From NCBI GenBank assembly GCA_026225415.1, contig JAMFSS010000001.1:62001-126000 (forward strand): a stretch of 64,000 bases of DNA. The letters are read 5' to 3'. This DNA is from Alphaproteobacteria bacterium (lineage in GTDB: Bacteria > Pseudomonadota > Alphaproteobacteria > UBA9219). Shown in pieces: positions 38,963 to 46,902 of the stretch. Each line of letters starts with the position of its first letter. Positions within the stretch are counted from its first letter, which is position 1. The notes under the pieces were generated by a model that did not search any database, was not told where the DNA came from, and was given only the letters and a program-made list of their open reading frames with translations. Both the position numbers and the translations under genes were made by a program.

Positions 38963-39079
38963 ATGAAACTTTTCCACGCCAAATACGCCCAGATGAGACA
39001 CGGTTCGCGATCGTTTCAAATTCTTCATTTGAAGCGTGAATCGCCGAACCAAAAATATAAAAAAGCCGGGGCGCGATGA
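38963..39079 (+). CDS. 38-residue mini-ORF, first duplicate of the PilR start
   Basis: Begins six bases after the ATPase stop, at the position where the PilR gene would be expected. The first 14 residues, MKLFHAKYAQMRHG, are those of the PilR protein; the next 24 come from the inserted hairpin DNA and are basic (Arg/Lys-rich). The TGA at 39077-39079 overlaps the ATG of the second mini-ORF. It may be a translated relay or simply a by-product of the duplication. Confidence 0.45.
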   Translation: MKLFHAKYAQMRHGSRSFQILHLKRESPNQKYKKAGAR

Positions 39080-39192
39080 AACTTTTTCACGCCAAATACG
39101 CCCAGATGCGCCACGGTTCGCGATCGTTTCAAATTCTTCATTTGAAACGTGAATCGCCGAACCAAAAATATAAAAAAGCCGGGGCGCGATGA
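39076..39192 (+). CDS. 38-residue mini-ORF, second duplicate of the PilR start
   Basis: Encodes the same 38-residue peptide as the first mini-ORF. Its TGA (39190-39192) overlaps the ATG of the real PilR gene at 39189, so a ribosome could pass from ATPase to mini-ORF 1, mini-ORF 2 and PilR by successive reinitiation. Protein function is doubtful; the conserved frame suggests either recent origin or use in coupling. Confidence 0.45.
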   Translation: MKLFHAKYAQMRHGSRSFQILHLKRESPNQKYKKAGAR

Positions 39193-40409
39193 AACTTTTT
39201 CACGCCAAATACGCCCAGATGCGCCACGGCACAGTGAATGTGATGGAGGAAGATTTTTATCTTCCCGATCAACATTCGGTGCGGCGTCAACTGCGCAATA
39301 ACGGTTTCTTCCCCATCAATATCCGCGAACAAAAACCGCCCTTGTTCGAATGGGCCGATGTGCGGTCACGCGCATGGCAGGTTCAACTTTTGCGTGCCTT
39401 GCGGTTTCAGGGCGCGACGGCCTCCGCTGGTACCGCGTTATTGAACATCATCGAGGGCGAAAGCGACCCCAAACGGCGTATCGCTTTTCTGCCGACGCGT
39501 ACCGTGTTGAAAGGCGGCGGTTCTTTCTCCGAAGCCTTGCGCGCCTTGCGGTTGCTGGATGCCGCCACGATGGCGATCATCACGGCGGGCGAACGCGCCG
39601 GCGATCTGAAAGGCGTTATCCAACACGCCATCGAACACACCGAAGAAAAAGGCAAACAGACCAAAATCATCATCACAGCGCTCAGCTGGCTGTCATTCGA
39701 TATCGTCAATATCATCGGCACCGTGTGGGGGGCGCAATTCGGCTTTATCCCTTATCTGAAAAGCCAGGGCACCAAGGCGACCGACCCGCAGGCCATCGAA
39801 AAATTCAACCACGCCATTACGATTGCGACATGGGTGAATATGACCCTGTTGGTGGTGATATCGGCCATTGCCTTTGGCGGCGCGTCGTTCGCGGCCATGT
39901 ATTGGTTTAACCGGCAAAACCCGTATCATTTCACATCGAAATGGATGATGAAAATGCCGATCATGTCGGCCTATCTGCGGAATATCAGCATGAAGGAAAG
40001 CAGCAAGCTGGTTCAGCGTTTGCTGAACGGCAAAGTGCCGCTGGCCGATGCGCTCGATATTATCATCGAGTCGGTTTACGAACCGGCCTCGCGCCTGTAC
40101 TGGACGGAAAGCAAGGCGCGCATTATGGCGGGTATGGACCCGTCGCGCGCTTTGTCGCGCTGGCCGTTGGTCAAGGGCGAACGCGACCAGATTATGACCA
40201 TCCAATCGGTCGACCAATTGGCCGAAGTGTATCAGGCGATTGCCGATGAACGCGGACTTATGGCAAAATCCGACCAACGGCGTCTGGCTTTGTTGGGTAT
40301 GATGACAATGATGGGGTTGGCGGGCGCCACCATTTTGGTCATGATCTATTTGTTGATGGTTCAAAATGACAGCTTCCTCGACAGTCTCAAAGGACTCCGT
40401 GGGGGCTAA
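39189..40409 (+). CDS. GspF/PilC/PilR family inner-membrane platform protein
   Basis: Inner-membrane platform of the pilus/secretion machine, 406 residues. Two cytoplasmic GspF domains are separated by a pair of membrane helices (about 160-185 and 212-240), and a third helix lies near 375-395. Family features include ITAGERAGDL in the first repeat and the SVDQLAEVYQ segment in the second. It starts at the third copy of a duplicated start region. Followed by the PilO-like gene after 40 bases. Confidence 0.85.
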   Translation: MKLFHAKYAQMRHGTVNVMEEDFYLPDQHSVRRQLRNNGFFPINIREQKPPLFEWADVRSRAWQVQLLRALRFQGATASAGTALLNIIEGESDPKRRIAFLPTRTVLKGGGSFSEALRALRLLDAATMAIITAGERAGDLKGVIQHAIEHTEEKGKQTKIIITALSWLSFDIVNIIGTVWGAQFGFIPYLKSQGTKATDPQAIEKFNHAITIATWVNMTLLVVISAIAFGGASFAAMYWFNRQNPYHFTSKWMMKMPIMSAYLRNISMKESSKLVQRLLNGKVPLADALDIIIESVYEPASRLYWTESKARIMAGMDPSRALSRWPLVKGERDQIMTIQSVDQLAEVYQAIADERGLMAKSDQRRLALLGMMTMMGLAGATILVMIYLLMVQNDSFLDSLKGLRGG

Positions 40410-40449
40410 GCCTGAAAAGATTCCGCGTGGGTTTAGAAGTGGGTGACGA

Positions 40450-41532
40450 ATGGCGATAGGCGATCATATCAAGCGGATGCAATCCGCCTTTACCGAAACC
40501 CTCAAAGTTAAGGGGGGCGGCAAGGAAAGCGAAACCGCGCCGGATGCAAAAACGGCGAGGCTGCCAAACGGCGAAATCGTTTCAGGGTCTTCCAATGAAA
40601 TGATCCGCGCCCTTATCGGGCCCATCGATAATGTCGGCGATTTTTATTTCCCGCCCGACCTTATCGGCGGCACCTGTCCGCGCATTGTCGGCGAGGAAGA
40701 AGAAATCGTGTGGAATGCCGCGGCAGAAGCCTGCGACACCGAACGCGTGCATGTCGTGTGGCAATCGGCCGGTAACCGCATCTGGTATCTGGCGGTGCGT
40801 TCTTCCGATCTGGCGTCGAACACCGGCGCGTGGTGCCCTTTGGCGGCGTTGTTGCCGACCGACAAGGATTTGGGCGATCTGCCGGTTTGTTACACCTATT
40901 TCGGTGATGAAATCGCCGTGTTGATGGTTGTGGGCGCCGAAGAACTCCATGTGTTCCGCGGAACGGGCCCCGTGGTGCGCGCCAAGGCCGAACGAACGGC
41001 GCGTGAAATGAATAACGCCAAAGTCATCAATATCGATTTGTTCCGCATCGGCCAGATGGCGCCGGTGCCGTGGTATTCCGCGACTTTGTTCGAAGACCGC
41101 GCGCGGCGCATTCTGGCGGCGGTGTCGGTTCTGGTTTCCTTGACCATCATCGGTTTTTCGTTCGTCGTCTGGCTGTTGGCCAGTATGACGATGATCACGA
41201 CGCGCCACGATCTGGCCGAAGCGTTGGACAACACCCAGACCAAATCGATGGAGTTGATGCGTCAGGTCGAAGCCATGCGCGTCAGCCCGATCCGCGACCA
41301 GATCGAACGGTTTTTGAACATCAATGACGGGTTGATCAACCTCAACGGGTTTTTGAACGTCTATGAAATCAAGGAAAAATCGACCCGTTGGCGCGCCACG
41401 GTGCCGCCCAGCGCGACTGCAGACCGTATTTCCGCGCTCGGCGGCAAGAATATCGAATCCACCGATCAGGGGGTTGCCATCGGCAATGACACCGAAATCC
41501 AGTTCGAAGCGACCGCGAAAAGGAAGCCGTAA
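40450..41532 (+). CDS. PilO-like bitopic pilus accessory protein
   Basis: A 360-residue protein with a large N-terminal cytoplasmic part (about 1-218), one membrane helix (about 221-246, VSVLVSLTIIGFSFVVWLLA), a coiled coil and a periplasmic C-terminal domain. This layout matches PilO accessory proteins of type IVb pili and the GspL role in T2SS. The assignment rests on layout and operon position, not on a diagnostic motif. The stop TAA overlaps the next ATG by one base. Confidence 0.6.
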   Translation: MAIGDHIKRMQSAFTETLKVKGGGKESETAPDAKTARLPNGEIVSGSSNEMIRALIGPIDNVGDFYFPPDLIGGTCPRIVGEEEEIVWNAAAEACDTERVHVVWQSAGNRIWYLAVRSSDLASNTGAWCPLAALLPTDKDLGDLPVCYTYFGDEIAVLMVVGAEELHVFRGTGPVVRAKAERTAREMNNAKVINIDLFRIGQMAPVPWYSATLFEDRARRILAAVSVLVSLTIIGFSFVVWLLASMTMITTRHDLAEALDNTQTKSMELMRQVEAMRVSPIRDQIERFLNINDGLINLNGFLNVYEIKEKSTRWRATVPPSATADRISALGGKNIESTDQGVAIGNDTEIQFEATAKRKP

Positions 41533-42035
41533 TGAACAACAAACTTATGCTTAAAATCTTCTCGCCGCGCATTGTCGCCAAGGCGGTCATGGCCATGGAT
41601 AAATCGACCGCCGTGATCATCAGCGCATTCTGGCTGGCGGCGCTGGTTACTTTGATTTTGGCCGTGTTCGCGGTGCATGGCGCTGTGTCATCCAAGAAGG
41701 AAGCGGCAGATGCCAAGGTGGCGGAACCGGTTTTGCCGGTTATTTCCAACACATCGCTCAGCCCCGTCGATATCCAGAAAATCATGGACCGGATGCAGCA
41801 CCAGTTTCCCGATGTTAAATTCGACACAGGCGCCAACCAGACCATCATCATACGCAGCAATGACGGCAGCAAATTCCACCAATGGATAACGGCGCTCAGC
41901 TATGTCGACACGATGGAACCGCAATACAGGTGGATGATTAACGATTTTTGCGTTGGCACATGTGGCAATCAGGATATGATGAAGGCGACGGTTACGGGGC
42001 ATAAGGTCGTGTTTTCGCTGCCTCAGCATTCTTAG
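41532..42035 (+). CDS. Small bitopic protein of the pilus operon, GspM/PilO-type layout
   Basis: A 167-residue protein with a 23-residue cytoplasmic N-terminus, one membrane helix (about 28-50) and a periplasmic domain (about 75-167) that ends with two nearby Cys residues (DFCVGTCGN). The size and layout fit the GspM-type partner of the preceding PilO/GspL-like protein. No family motif recognised. Last gene before the pilin promoter. Confidence 0.6.
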   Translation: MNNKLMLKIFSPRIVAKAVMAMDKSTAVIISAFWLAALVTLILAVFAVHGAVSSKKEAADAKVAEPVLPVISNTSLSPVDIQKIMDRMQHQFPDVKFDTGANQTIIIRSNDGSKFHQWITALSYVDTMEPQYRWMINDFCVGTCGNQDMMKATVTGHKVVFSLPQHS

Positions 42036-42071
42036 GGAATCAGTTTTTATAACAATAATTGCGGCCTTTTC

Positions 42072-42100
42072 TTGACATGAGGGCGTGAAAACGCTTTTAT
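42072..42100 (+). promoter_or_regulatory. Strong sigma-70-type promoter of the pilin gene
   Basis: TTGACA (42072-42077), a 17-base spacer and TTTTAT running into TATAAG (42095-42103). It gives the pilin-like gene its own transcript with a leader of about 80 bases, as expected for a major subunit needed in excess. Confidence 0.65.
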
Positions 42101-42189
42101 ATAAGGAATCAGGATATCTGTTTTTCTTTCTTTTTCATGGCCTTGTCCGAGGTTGTGGCTTCCTACTAAACCTAGAGTGGAGTATCGGC

Positions 42190-42852
42190 ATGATAGCAAG
42201 GCAACGCGGCGGCAATCGGATGCGATCCGATGCGGGTATTGCGATTGGCCCTATCCTTTTCATCATCGCTATTCTGGCCATTCTGGCGGCCGCCATTGCG
42301 GCGGGCAGCGGCAGTTTTACATCAGGAACAACATCGGAAAGCGACCGCACGAAATCATCGGCGCTTGTTCAAATCGGTGAAAATCTGAAAATCGGCATGG
42401 ATCGAATCACGATGGAAGGCGGCCTGACGGCTACCACCGTTGACACCAATGTGATGGATACATCCGAAACCAACGCCTTGTTCTCGCCAACGGGCGGCGG
42501 CATTTCGCCACCTTCCGTCGGCATGGCCGCCGATCCTTTACATGATAAATGGTATTTTGTTTCCGGGCCCATTCAAGGTCTTGGCACAGGCGCCGCCGAT
42601 GTTGTTGCGGTTCTGCCTGTAACGGCTGGCGTTTGCGCGCAAGTCAATGGCCGTACCGTTGGTTCTGCTGTTGCGCCCGGCGCCGAGGCTTTGGGTGATT
42701 TCGTGGCGGGCACTTTGACGGGAAGCACATGGCCGTCCACGCCGCCCTTGGTCGGGGTCTCAACCGGGTGTGTATATAACAGCGATGTCACCGCTTCGCC
42801 CAGCGGTCCCACGACGCAGTATTTCTTCTATCAAATCCTGTCTATCCAATAA
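42190..42852 (+). CDS. Pilin-like protein of the type IVb pilus operon
   Basis: A 220-residue protein from ATG 42190 behind a GTGGAG site. A short basic leader (MIARQRGGNRMRSD) precedes a long hydrophobic helix (GIAIGPILFIIAILAILAAAIAAGSG), then an extracellular domain rich in Gly, Thr, Ser and Pro with two Cys residues (AGVCAQV, STGCVYN) that may pair, as in pilins. The usual Glu at +5 after the cleavage Gly is absent; small residues fill that stretch. Function as major or minor subunit is inferred from position and the dedicated promoter. A terminator follows. Confidence 0.65.
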   Translation: MIARQRGGNRMRSDAGIAIGPILFIIAILAILAAAIAAGSGSFTSGTTSESDRTKSSALVQIGENLKIGMDRITMEGGLTATTVDTNVMDTSETNALFSPTGGGISPPSVGMAADPLHDKWYFVSGPIQGLGTGAADVVAVLPVTAGVCAQVNGRTVGSAVAPGAEALGDFVAGTLTGSTWPSTPPLVGVSTGCVYNSDVTASPSGPTTQYFFYQILSIQ

Positions 42853-42877
42853 TTTTGGATAGCGCCGGGTAAAGATA

Positions 42878-42915
42878 AAGGCGGCAATCGAAAGATTGCC
42901 GCCTTATTTATTTTT
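42878..42915. terminator. Bidirectional terminator, pilin/EAL regulator
   Basis: AAGGCGGCAATC-GAAA-GATTGCCGCCTT is a perfect 12-bp stem with a GAAA tetraloop, followed by a T-rich tract on the plus side, between two convergent genes. Confidence 0.9.
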
Positions 42916-42921
42916 AGAATT

Positions 42922-44067
42922 TCAGGATTGGCCGCGCCATTTTTCGATCCAGATATCCAGATCGGATGCTGTCATCGGATGGCCGATAAAAAATCCTTGC
43001 GCATAGTCGCACCCTTTGTCGCGCATCAAATCCCATGTCGCCTCGTCTTCTATGCCTTCGGCGATAATGCGAAGCCCCAGATTATGCCCCAGATCGATCA
43101 TTGACGCGACGATCACGGCGGCATCGGCGCTTTTTGTGCTGTCGGATATAAAGTTACGGTCGATTTTCAATTCGCTGAACGGCATGCGTTGCAATTCGCG
43201 CAACGATGAATGGCCTGTCCCGAAATCATCGATCGAAATGCCGATATTGCGCAAACGCATGCGCAACAAAACATCCATGGTGCGGGTGACGTCGCGCATC
43301 GCTTCGGTTTCGGTCACTTCAAGGATAAGCCGGTCATGCGGCACATTATATTTATTGCACATGTCGGCAATTTTATCGGGCATCGACAGATCGAGCAGGG
43401 AAGATGCCGATACATTGATGGACAAGGTCAGCTTGTGGCCCGCCTTGTCCCACACGCCGGCCTGTTTAATGGCCGATGCGATAACAAAATCGGTCAAAGC
43501 CTGCATCAGGCCGCCATTGGTGATTTTGTCCAAAAATTTATCGGGCATGAGAACGCCGCGTTCGGGATGTTGCCACCGCGCCAAAGCCTCGACGCCTTTA
43601 ATCGCCCGCGTCTTTAAATCGACGATCGGCTGGTAATAAAGCATGAACTGGCCGTTGGCCAGCGCATGGCCGTGATTATCGCCGTCTGCCGGACGCGCTG
43701 TGCTGACGGCCTGTTTAAAAAACTCATCCAATGTCTGGATGCTTAATGGTTTTTCAAGCGCGGCGATAACATCCAACCCATGCGCGCTGCCCAAACGGCG
43801 CGCGCTGTTCAACACGCGCGAATCGCTTCCACTGATAAGGCATAATTTGGCCTGTTTGGATTTTTCGGACAAAAGCCGCAACAGCTCGACCCCATCGATG
43901 CCCGGCATCATCAAATCCATCATGATGATATCGGGGATGAAATCCGACAGGATGCCGGACACATTTTCGGCGTCGCTTATGGTGCGCGTTTCCAAATCGT
44001 GGCGTGCGGCGATTTCCGCGATGAGATCGCAGATATCTTCTTCGTCATCGATAATCAGCAAACGCAT
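42922..44067 (-). CDS. REC-EAL response regulator, cyclic-di-GMP phosphodiesterase
   Basis: Response regulator of 381 residues. The receiver domain has phospho-acceptor Asp 51 (IIMMDLMMPG), acidic Asp 7-8 and Lys 106. The EAL domain (about 135-375) has all catalytic and metal residues: EAL at 160-162, LEVTETE, DDFGTGHSS, KIDRNFI, AEGIED and GCDYAQGFFIG. It should hydrolyse cyclic-di-GMP. It follows the hybrid kinase by 16 bases in the same operon and is the likely output; the neighbouring pilus locus is an obvious candidate target (inference). Confidence 0.92.
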   Translation of the reverse strand: MRLLIIDDEEDICDLIAEIAARHDLETRTISDAENVSGILSDFIPDIIMMDLMMPGIDGVELLRLLSEKSKQAKLCLISGSDSRVLNSARRLGSAHGLDVIAALEKPLSIQTLDEFFKQAVSTARPADGDNHGHALANGQFMLYYQPIVDLKTRAIKGVEALARWQHPERGVLMPDKFLDKITNGGLMQALTDFVIASAIKQAGVWDKAGHKLTLSINVSASSLLDLSMPDKIADMCNKYNVPHDRLILEVTETEAMRDVTRTMDVLLRMRLRNIGISIDDFGTGHSSLRELQRMPFSELKIDRNFISDSTKSADAAVIVASMIDLGHNLGLRIIAEGIEDEATWDLMRDKGCDYAQGFFIGHPMTASDLDIWIEKWRGQS

Positions 44068-44083
44068 TTTTTACCTGTTGGGT

Positions 44084-46786
44084 CTAGCCCCTGGGGGGTG
44101 TTTTATGAAGCAGATCGATCAAGGCGCGACGGATATCCTTAAGGCGATAAGGCTTTTCGACAAGGGGAACGGGATTGTTGCCCAGGAATTCCTGAACATG
44201 GGTCGAAAGCGTATCGCCTGTCACATAAATAATCCGGTTTAGGTAAGAAGGCAACTCGCGTTGCAGCGCAGCATACAAAGCGGGGCCATCCATGACCGGC
44301 ATGCGCAAATCGCTGATAATCGCGTCATAGGTATTGTGGTGCAGCTTGTCCAATGCAATCGCGCCATTGATGGCGATGTCGATATGATGCCCTTCCGGTT
44401 CCAGCAAATCGGCCAAAGTCTGCGCCAATTCAATTTCATCATCGACCAGCAACAACCGGCTGATGGGGAGGGTAAGTTTGGCGTCGCCCGCCGACGCATC
44501 TTCCTCGCCGCCAACAGTGTCTGCCGAAGGCAAACGGATGGTAAAGGTGGCGCCTCCGCCCGGCGTATCGCCCAACAGCAATTCGCCGCCATGCGCCGCG
44601 ACGATATTGATGCAAAGGGCGAGGCCAACGCCGGTGCCGCCCTTGCTGCCCTTGGTGGTAAAGAACGGTTCAAAAATGCGCGACCGGATTTCGGGCGGAA
44701 TACCGGGACCCGTATCCGCTATCATCAAAAGGATGTGTTTTTCCTGATCCACGGCGCTGGACAGGGTAATGCGATGCTGCCCTTGCCAGCCTTCCAACGC
44801 CTGTGCCGCATTCAAAACCAGATTGGTGATGACTTGGGTTAACTGATCGCCGTCGCCAATAACATGCGGCAAGGCGGCATCAAGATGGGATTGCAGGTCA
44901 ATTTCATTGGTTTTCAATTGATAACCAAGGAGTTCGAGCGAAGACCGCACAATCTGGTTGAGGTCGACCGGCTTGCGTTCCGGCGGTTTGCGCCGCGCCA
45001 GCGCCAGAAAGCTTTTGACGATGCGCGAACAACGGTCGGCGGCCTTGAAAATCTTTTCGGCGCGGCTGGCGACTTTGGGCTCGGGCGACCCTTCCATCAA
45101 CAAGGTCGCTTGCCCCACCACAACCGATAACGGGTTGTTCAATTCATGCGCCACACCGGCCAACAAACCGCCCAGCGCCGCCATTTTCTCGCTTTGTTGC
45201 AGGGCTTCCTGCTGCATCGCGATTTGCTCCTGCGCTTTTTTACGTTCGGTTAAATCATACAGGCCGACCACCATCGCGTCCTGATCCTGATAGCTGATAC
45301 GGCGGGCGGAAATGGCGGCGGCGACATGGCTTTGGTCGTCGCGGATAATATCGGTTTCCAGCAAATCCACCGGATGATTGTCGGTGATGCTTTGCCAGAT
45401 TTGCCGCCATATTTCCTTATCGGGCAAAAACCGTTCGATATATTCTTTTTGGATGGCTTCCTGCTTCATGCCCAGCAAGCCTTCCGCCCCCGGCGTTGCA
45501 TAAAAAATCGCGCCGCTGGTCAGGCTGACAATCAGAACGGGGACAGGATGCGCCTCGGTAATGCTGCGGAAACGCGTTTCGCTGGCGCGCAAGGCGACTT
45601 CGCTTTGTTTGCGCACCGTCACATCGCTGGTCGATCCTACCAGACGCAAAATTTTATTGGTGTTCTTGTCGCGCATGGCGACCGCTTTGGAATGCAGCCA
45701 GCGTTTATCGCCATTGCTGTGGATAATGCGGTATTCGACATTTAATGTGCTGGTTTTGGCATTGCGGCGGAAACGGCGCACAGCGTCGCTGACAATCCGG
45801 CGGTCGCTGGGCAACATCATGCGCAGCCATCTTTTCATACCATCGGCGCCGTTAACGATGCGCACCCCCAGAATTTTGCGGAACTGGTCGGAAAAGAAAA
45901 TTTCGCCGGTGGCGATGTTCCAATCGAATAAACCTTCATTCGCGCCGCGCGTCGCCAGCATGAAACGCTCGTTGCTTATCGCCAGCGCCTTTTCTTTTTC
46001 TTCCTGCCGTCCTGCAAACTGGCTGGCCACGACAATCGCGAACATCATCGCCGACAAAGCAAAGGCGATATAGGTGGTGTTATGCTGGCCGCCCGGCGTT
46101 TTGATATAGCCAAGGATATAGGCGGGTTCCGCCAAGGTGCCGGTCAAAAAACAGGTGAAGGCAAAAATATGCACCAGAGAGCCGCTGGTGCCGTTGCGCA
46201 CACCCGCCAACCCTGCGACCAGAATGGTGGATATGGTGACAATGCCAACGCAGGGTAACAAAACCCGCGCCGACACCAGATTAAACATCGAATAAACAAG
46301 AATCCCGATAAGGAAAAACGCCATCAACACGAACGGGATTCTAAAGCCGGGGTTATTGATATCGAGTTCAAGAAAGTAATAAGTGAAGAACAGGCCAAAA
46401 ATCCATGACAGGATGGTGCTGAAATTAATCAGCAACTCGCGCACCACAGAACCATAAAGGCCGATATGGGTCATAAGAAGGTCGTTGGTGCCGATAATAT
46501 TCGCGCCAATCGACAACAGGAACAGCATAAGAAAAATCTGGCCGCGGTCGCGTATCGCTGCCCAGATGAAAAACAGATAGGCGGCGGCGGCCAGAACCAC
46601 GCCGATCAGGGCGCCAAAAAACATGCTGGCCATCTGGTCGTCGCCGCTTGCGGCCAACGCCGCCGTTTGGGCAAGCGTCACCGATGGCAACAGGGACAGA
46701 ATCGCCGCAATCCATGTTGCGCTGCGGCATCGGCGGAAGAGGGAGGAAAGACCTGTCACGATGACCAAAGATTCGGGGAAAGACAC
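44084..46786 (-). CDS. Hybrid sensor histidine kinase, 7TM-PAS-PAS-HisKA-HATPase-REC
   Basis: A 900-residue inner-membrane kinase. An N-terminal signal-like region is followed by about seven membrane helices (about 55-260, a 7TMR-DISM-like module), two PAS domains (about 280-395 and 405-520), a HisKA domain with the phospho-His in GVAHELNNPL, a HATPase domain (NLVLNAAQAL, DTGPGIPPEIRSRIFEPFFTTK) and a C-terminal receiver with Asp in IISDLRMPVMDG. It is the first gene of a pair with the REC-EAL regulator. Signal unknown. Confidence 0.92.
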   Translation of the reverse strand: MSFPESLVIVTGLSSLFRRCRSATWIAAILSLLPSVTLAQTAALAASGDDQMASMFFGALIGVVLAAAAYLFFIWAAIRDRGQIFLMLFLLSIGANIIGTNDLLMTHIGLYGSVVRELLINFSTILSWIFGLFFTYYFLELDINNPGFRIPFVLMAFFLIGILVYSMFNLVSARVLLPCVGIVTISTILVAGLAGVRNGTSGSLVHIFAFTCFLTGTLAEPAYILGYIKTPGGQHNTTYIAFALSAMMFAIVVASQFAGRQEEKEKALAISNERFMLATRGANEGLFDWNIATGEIFFSDQFRKILGVRIVNGADGMKRWLRMMLPSDRRIVSDAVRRFRRNAKTSTLNVEYRIIHSNGDKRWLHSKAVAMRDKNTNKILRLVGSTSDVTVRKQSEVALRASETRFRSITEAHPVPVLIVSLTSGAIFYATPGAEGLLGMKQEAIQKEYIERFLPDKEIWRQIWQSITDNHPVDLLETDIIRDDQSHVAAAISARRISYQDQDAMVVGLYDLTERKKAQEQIAMQQEALQQSEKMAALGGLLAGVAHELNNPLSVVVGQATLLMEGSPEPKVASRAEKIFKAADRCSRIVKSFLALARRKPPERKPVDLNQIVRSSLELLGYQLKTNEIDLQSHLDAALPHVIGDGDQLTQVITNLVLNAAQALEGWQGQHRITLSSAVDQEKHILLMIADTGPGIPPEIRSRIFEPFFTTKGSKGGTGVGLALCINIVAAHGGELLLGDTPGGGATFTIRLPSADTVGGEEDASAGDAKLTLPISRLLLVDDEIELAQTLADLLEPEGHHIDIAINGAIALDKLHHNTYDAIISDLRMPVMDGPALYAALQRELPSYLNRIIYVTGDTLSTHVQEFLGNNPVPLVEKPYRLKDIRRALIDLLHKTPPRG

Positions 46787-46902
46787 TCTGCACTTTATAC
46801 TTAACCAAGAGGATTTAAAATTTTTTAACTTTTGGTTGATTTTGGTGGCAAGAGAGGAAATAAGAAGGGGTCATTCCATCAAACCTCAGCCAACAGCCCC
46901 AA

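Larger units (their letters stand above)
38955..39235 (+). repeat. 113-bp tandem repeat built on the start of the PilR gene
   Basis: A 49-bp segment that includes the start codon and first 14 codons of the PilR gene occurs three times (from about 38955, 39068, 39181). The copies are separated by two copies of a 64-bp insert. The second and third 49-bp copies are identical; the first differs at three bases; the two inserts differ at one base. Each insert holds a perfect hairpin GTTTCAAA-ttcttca-TTTGAAAC (one G-T pair in the first) and an A-rich tail. Confidence 0.95.
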
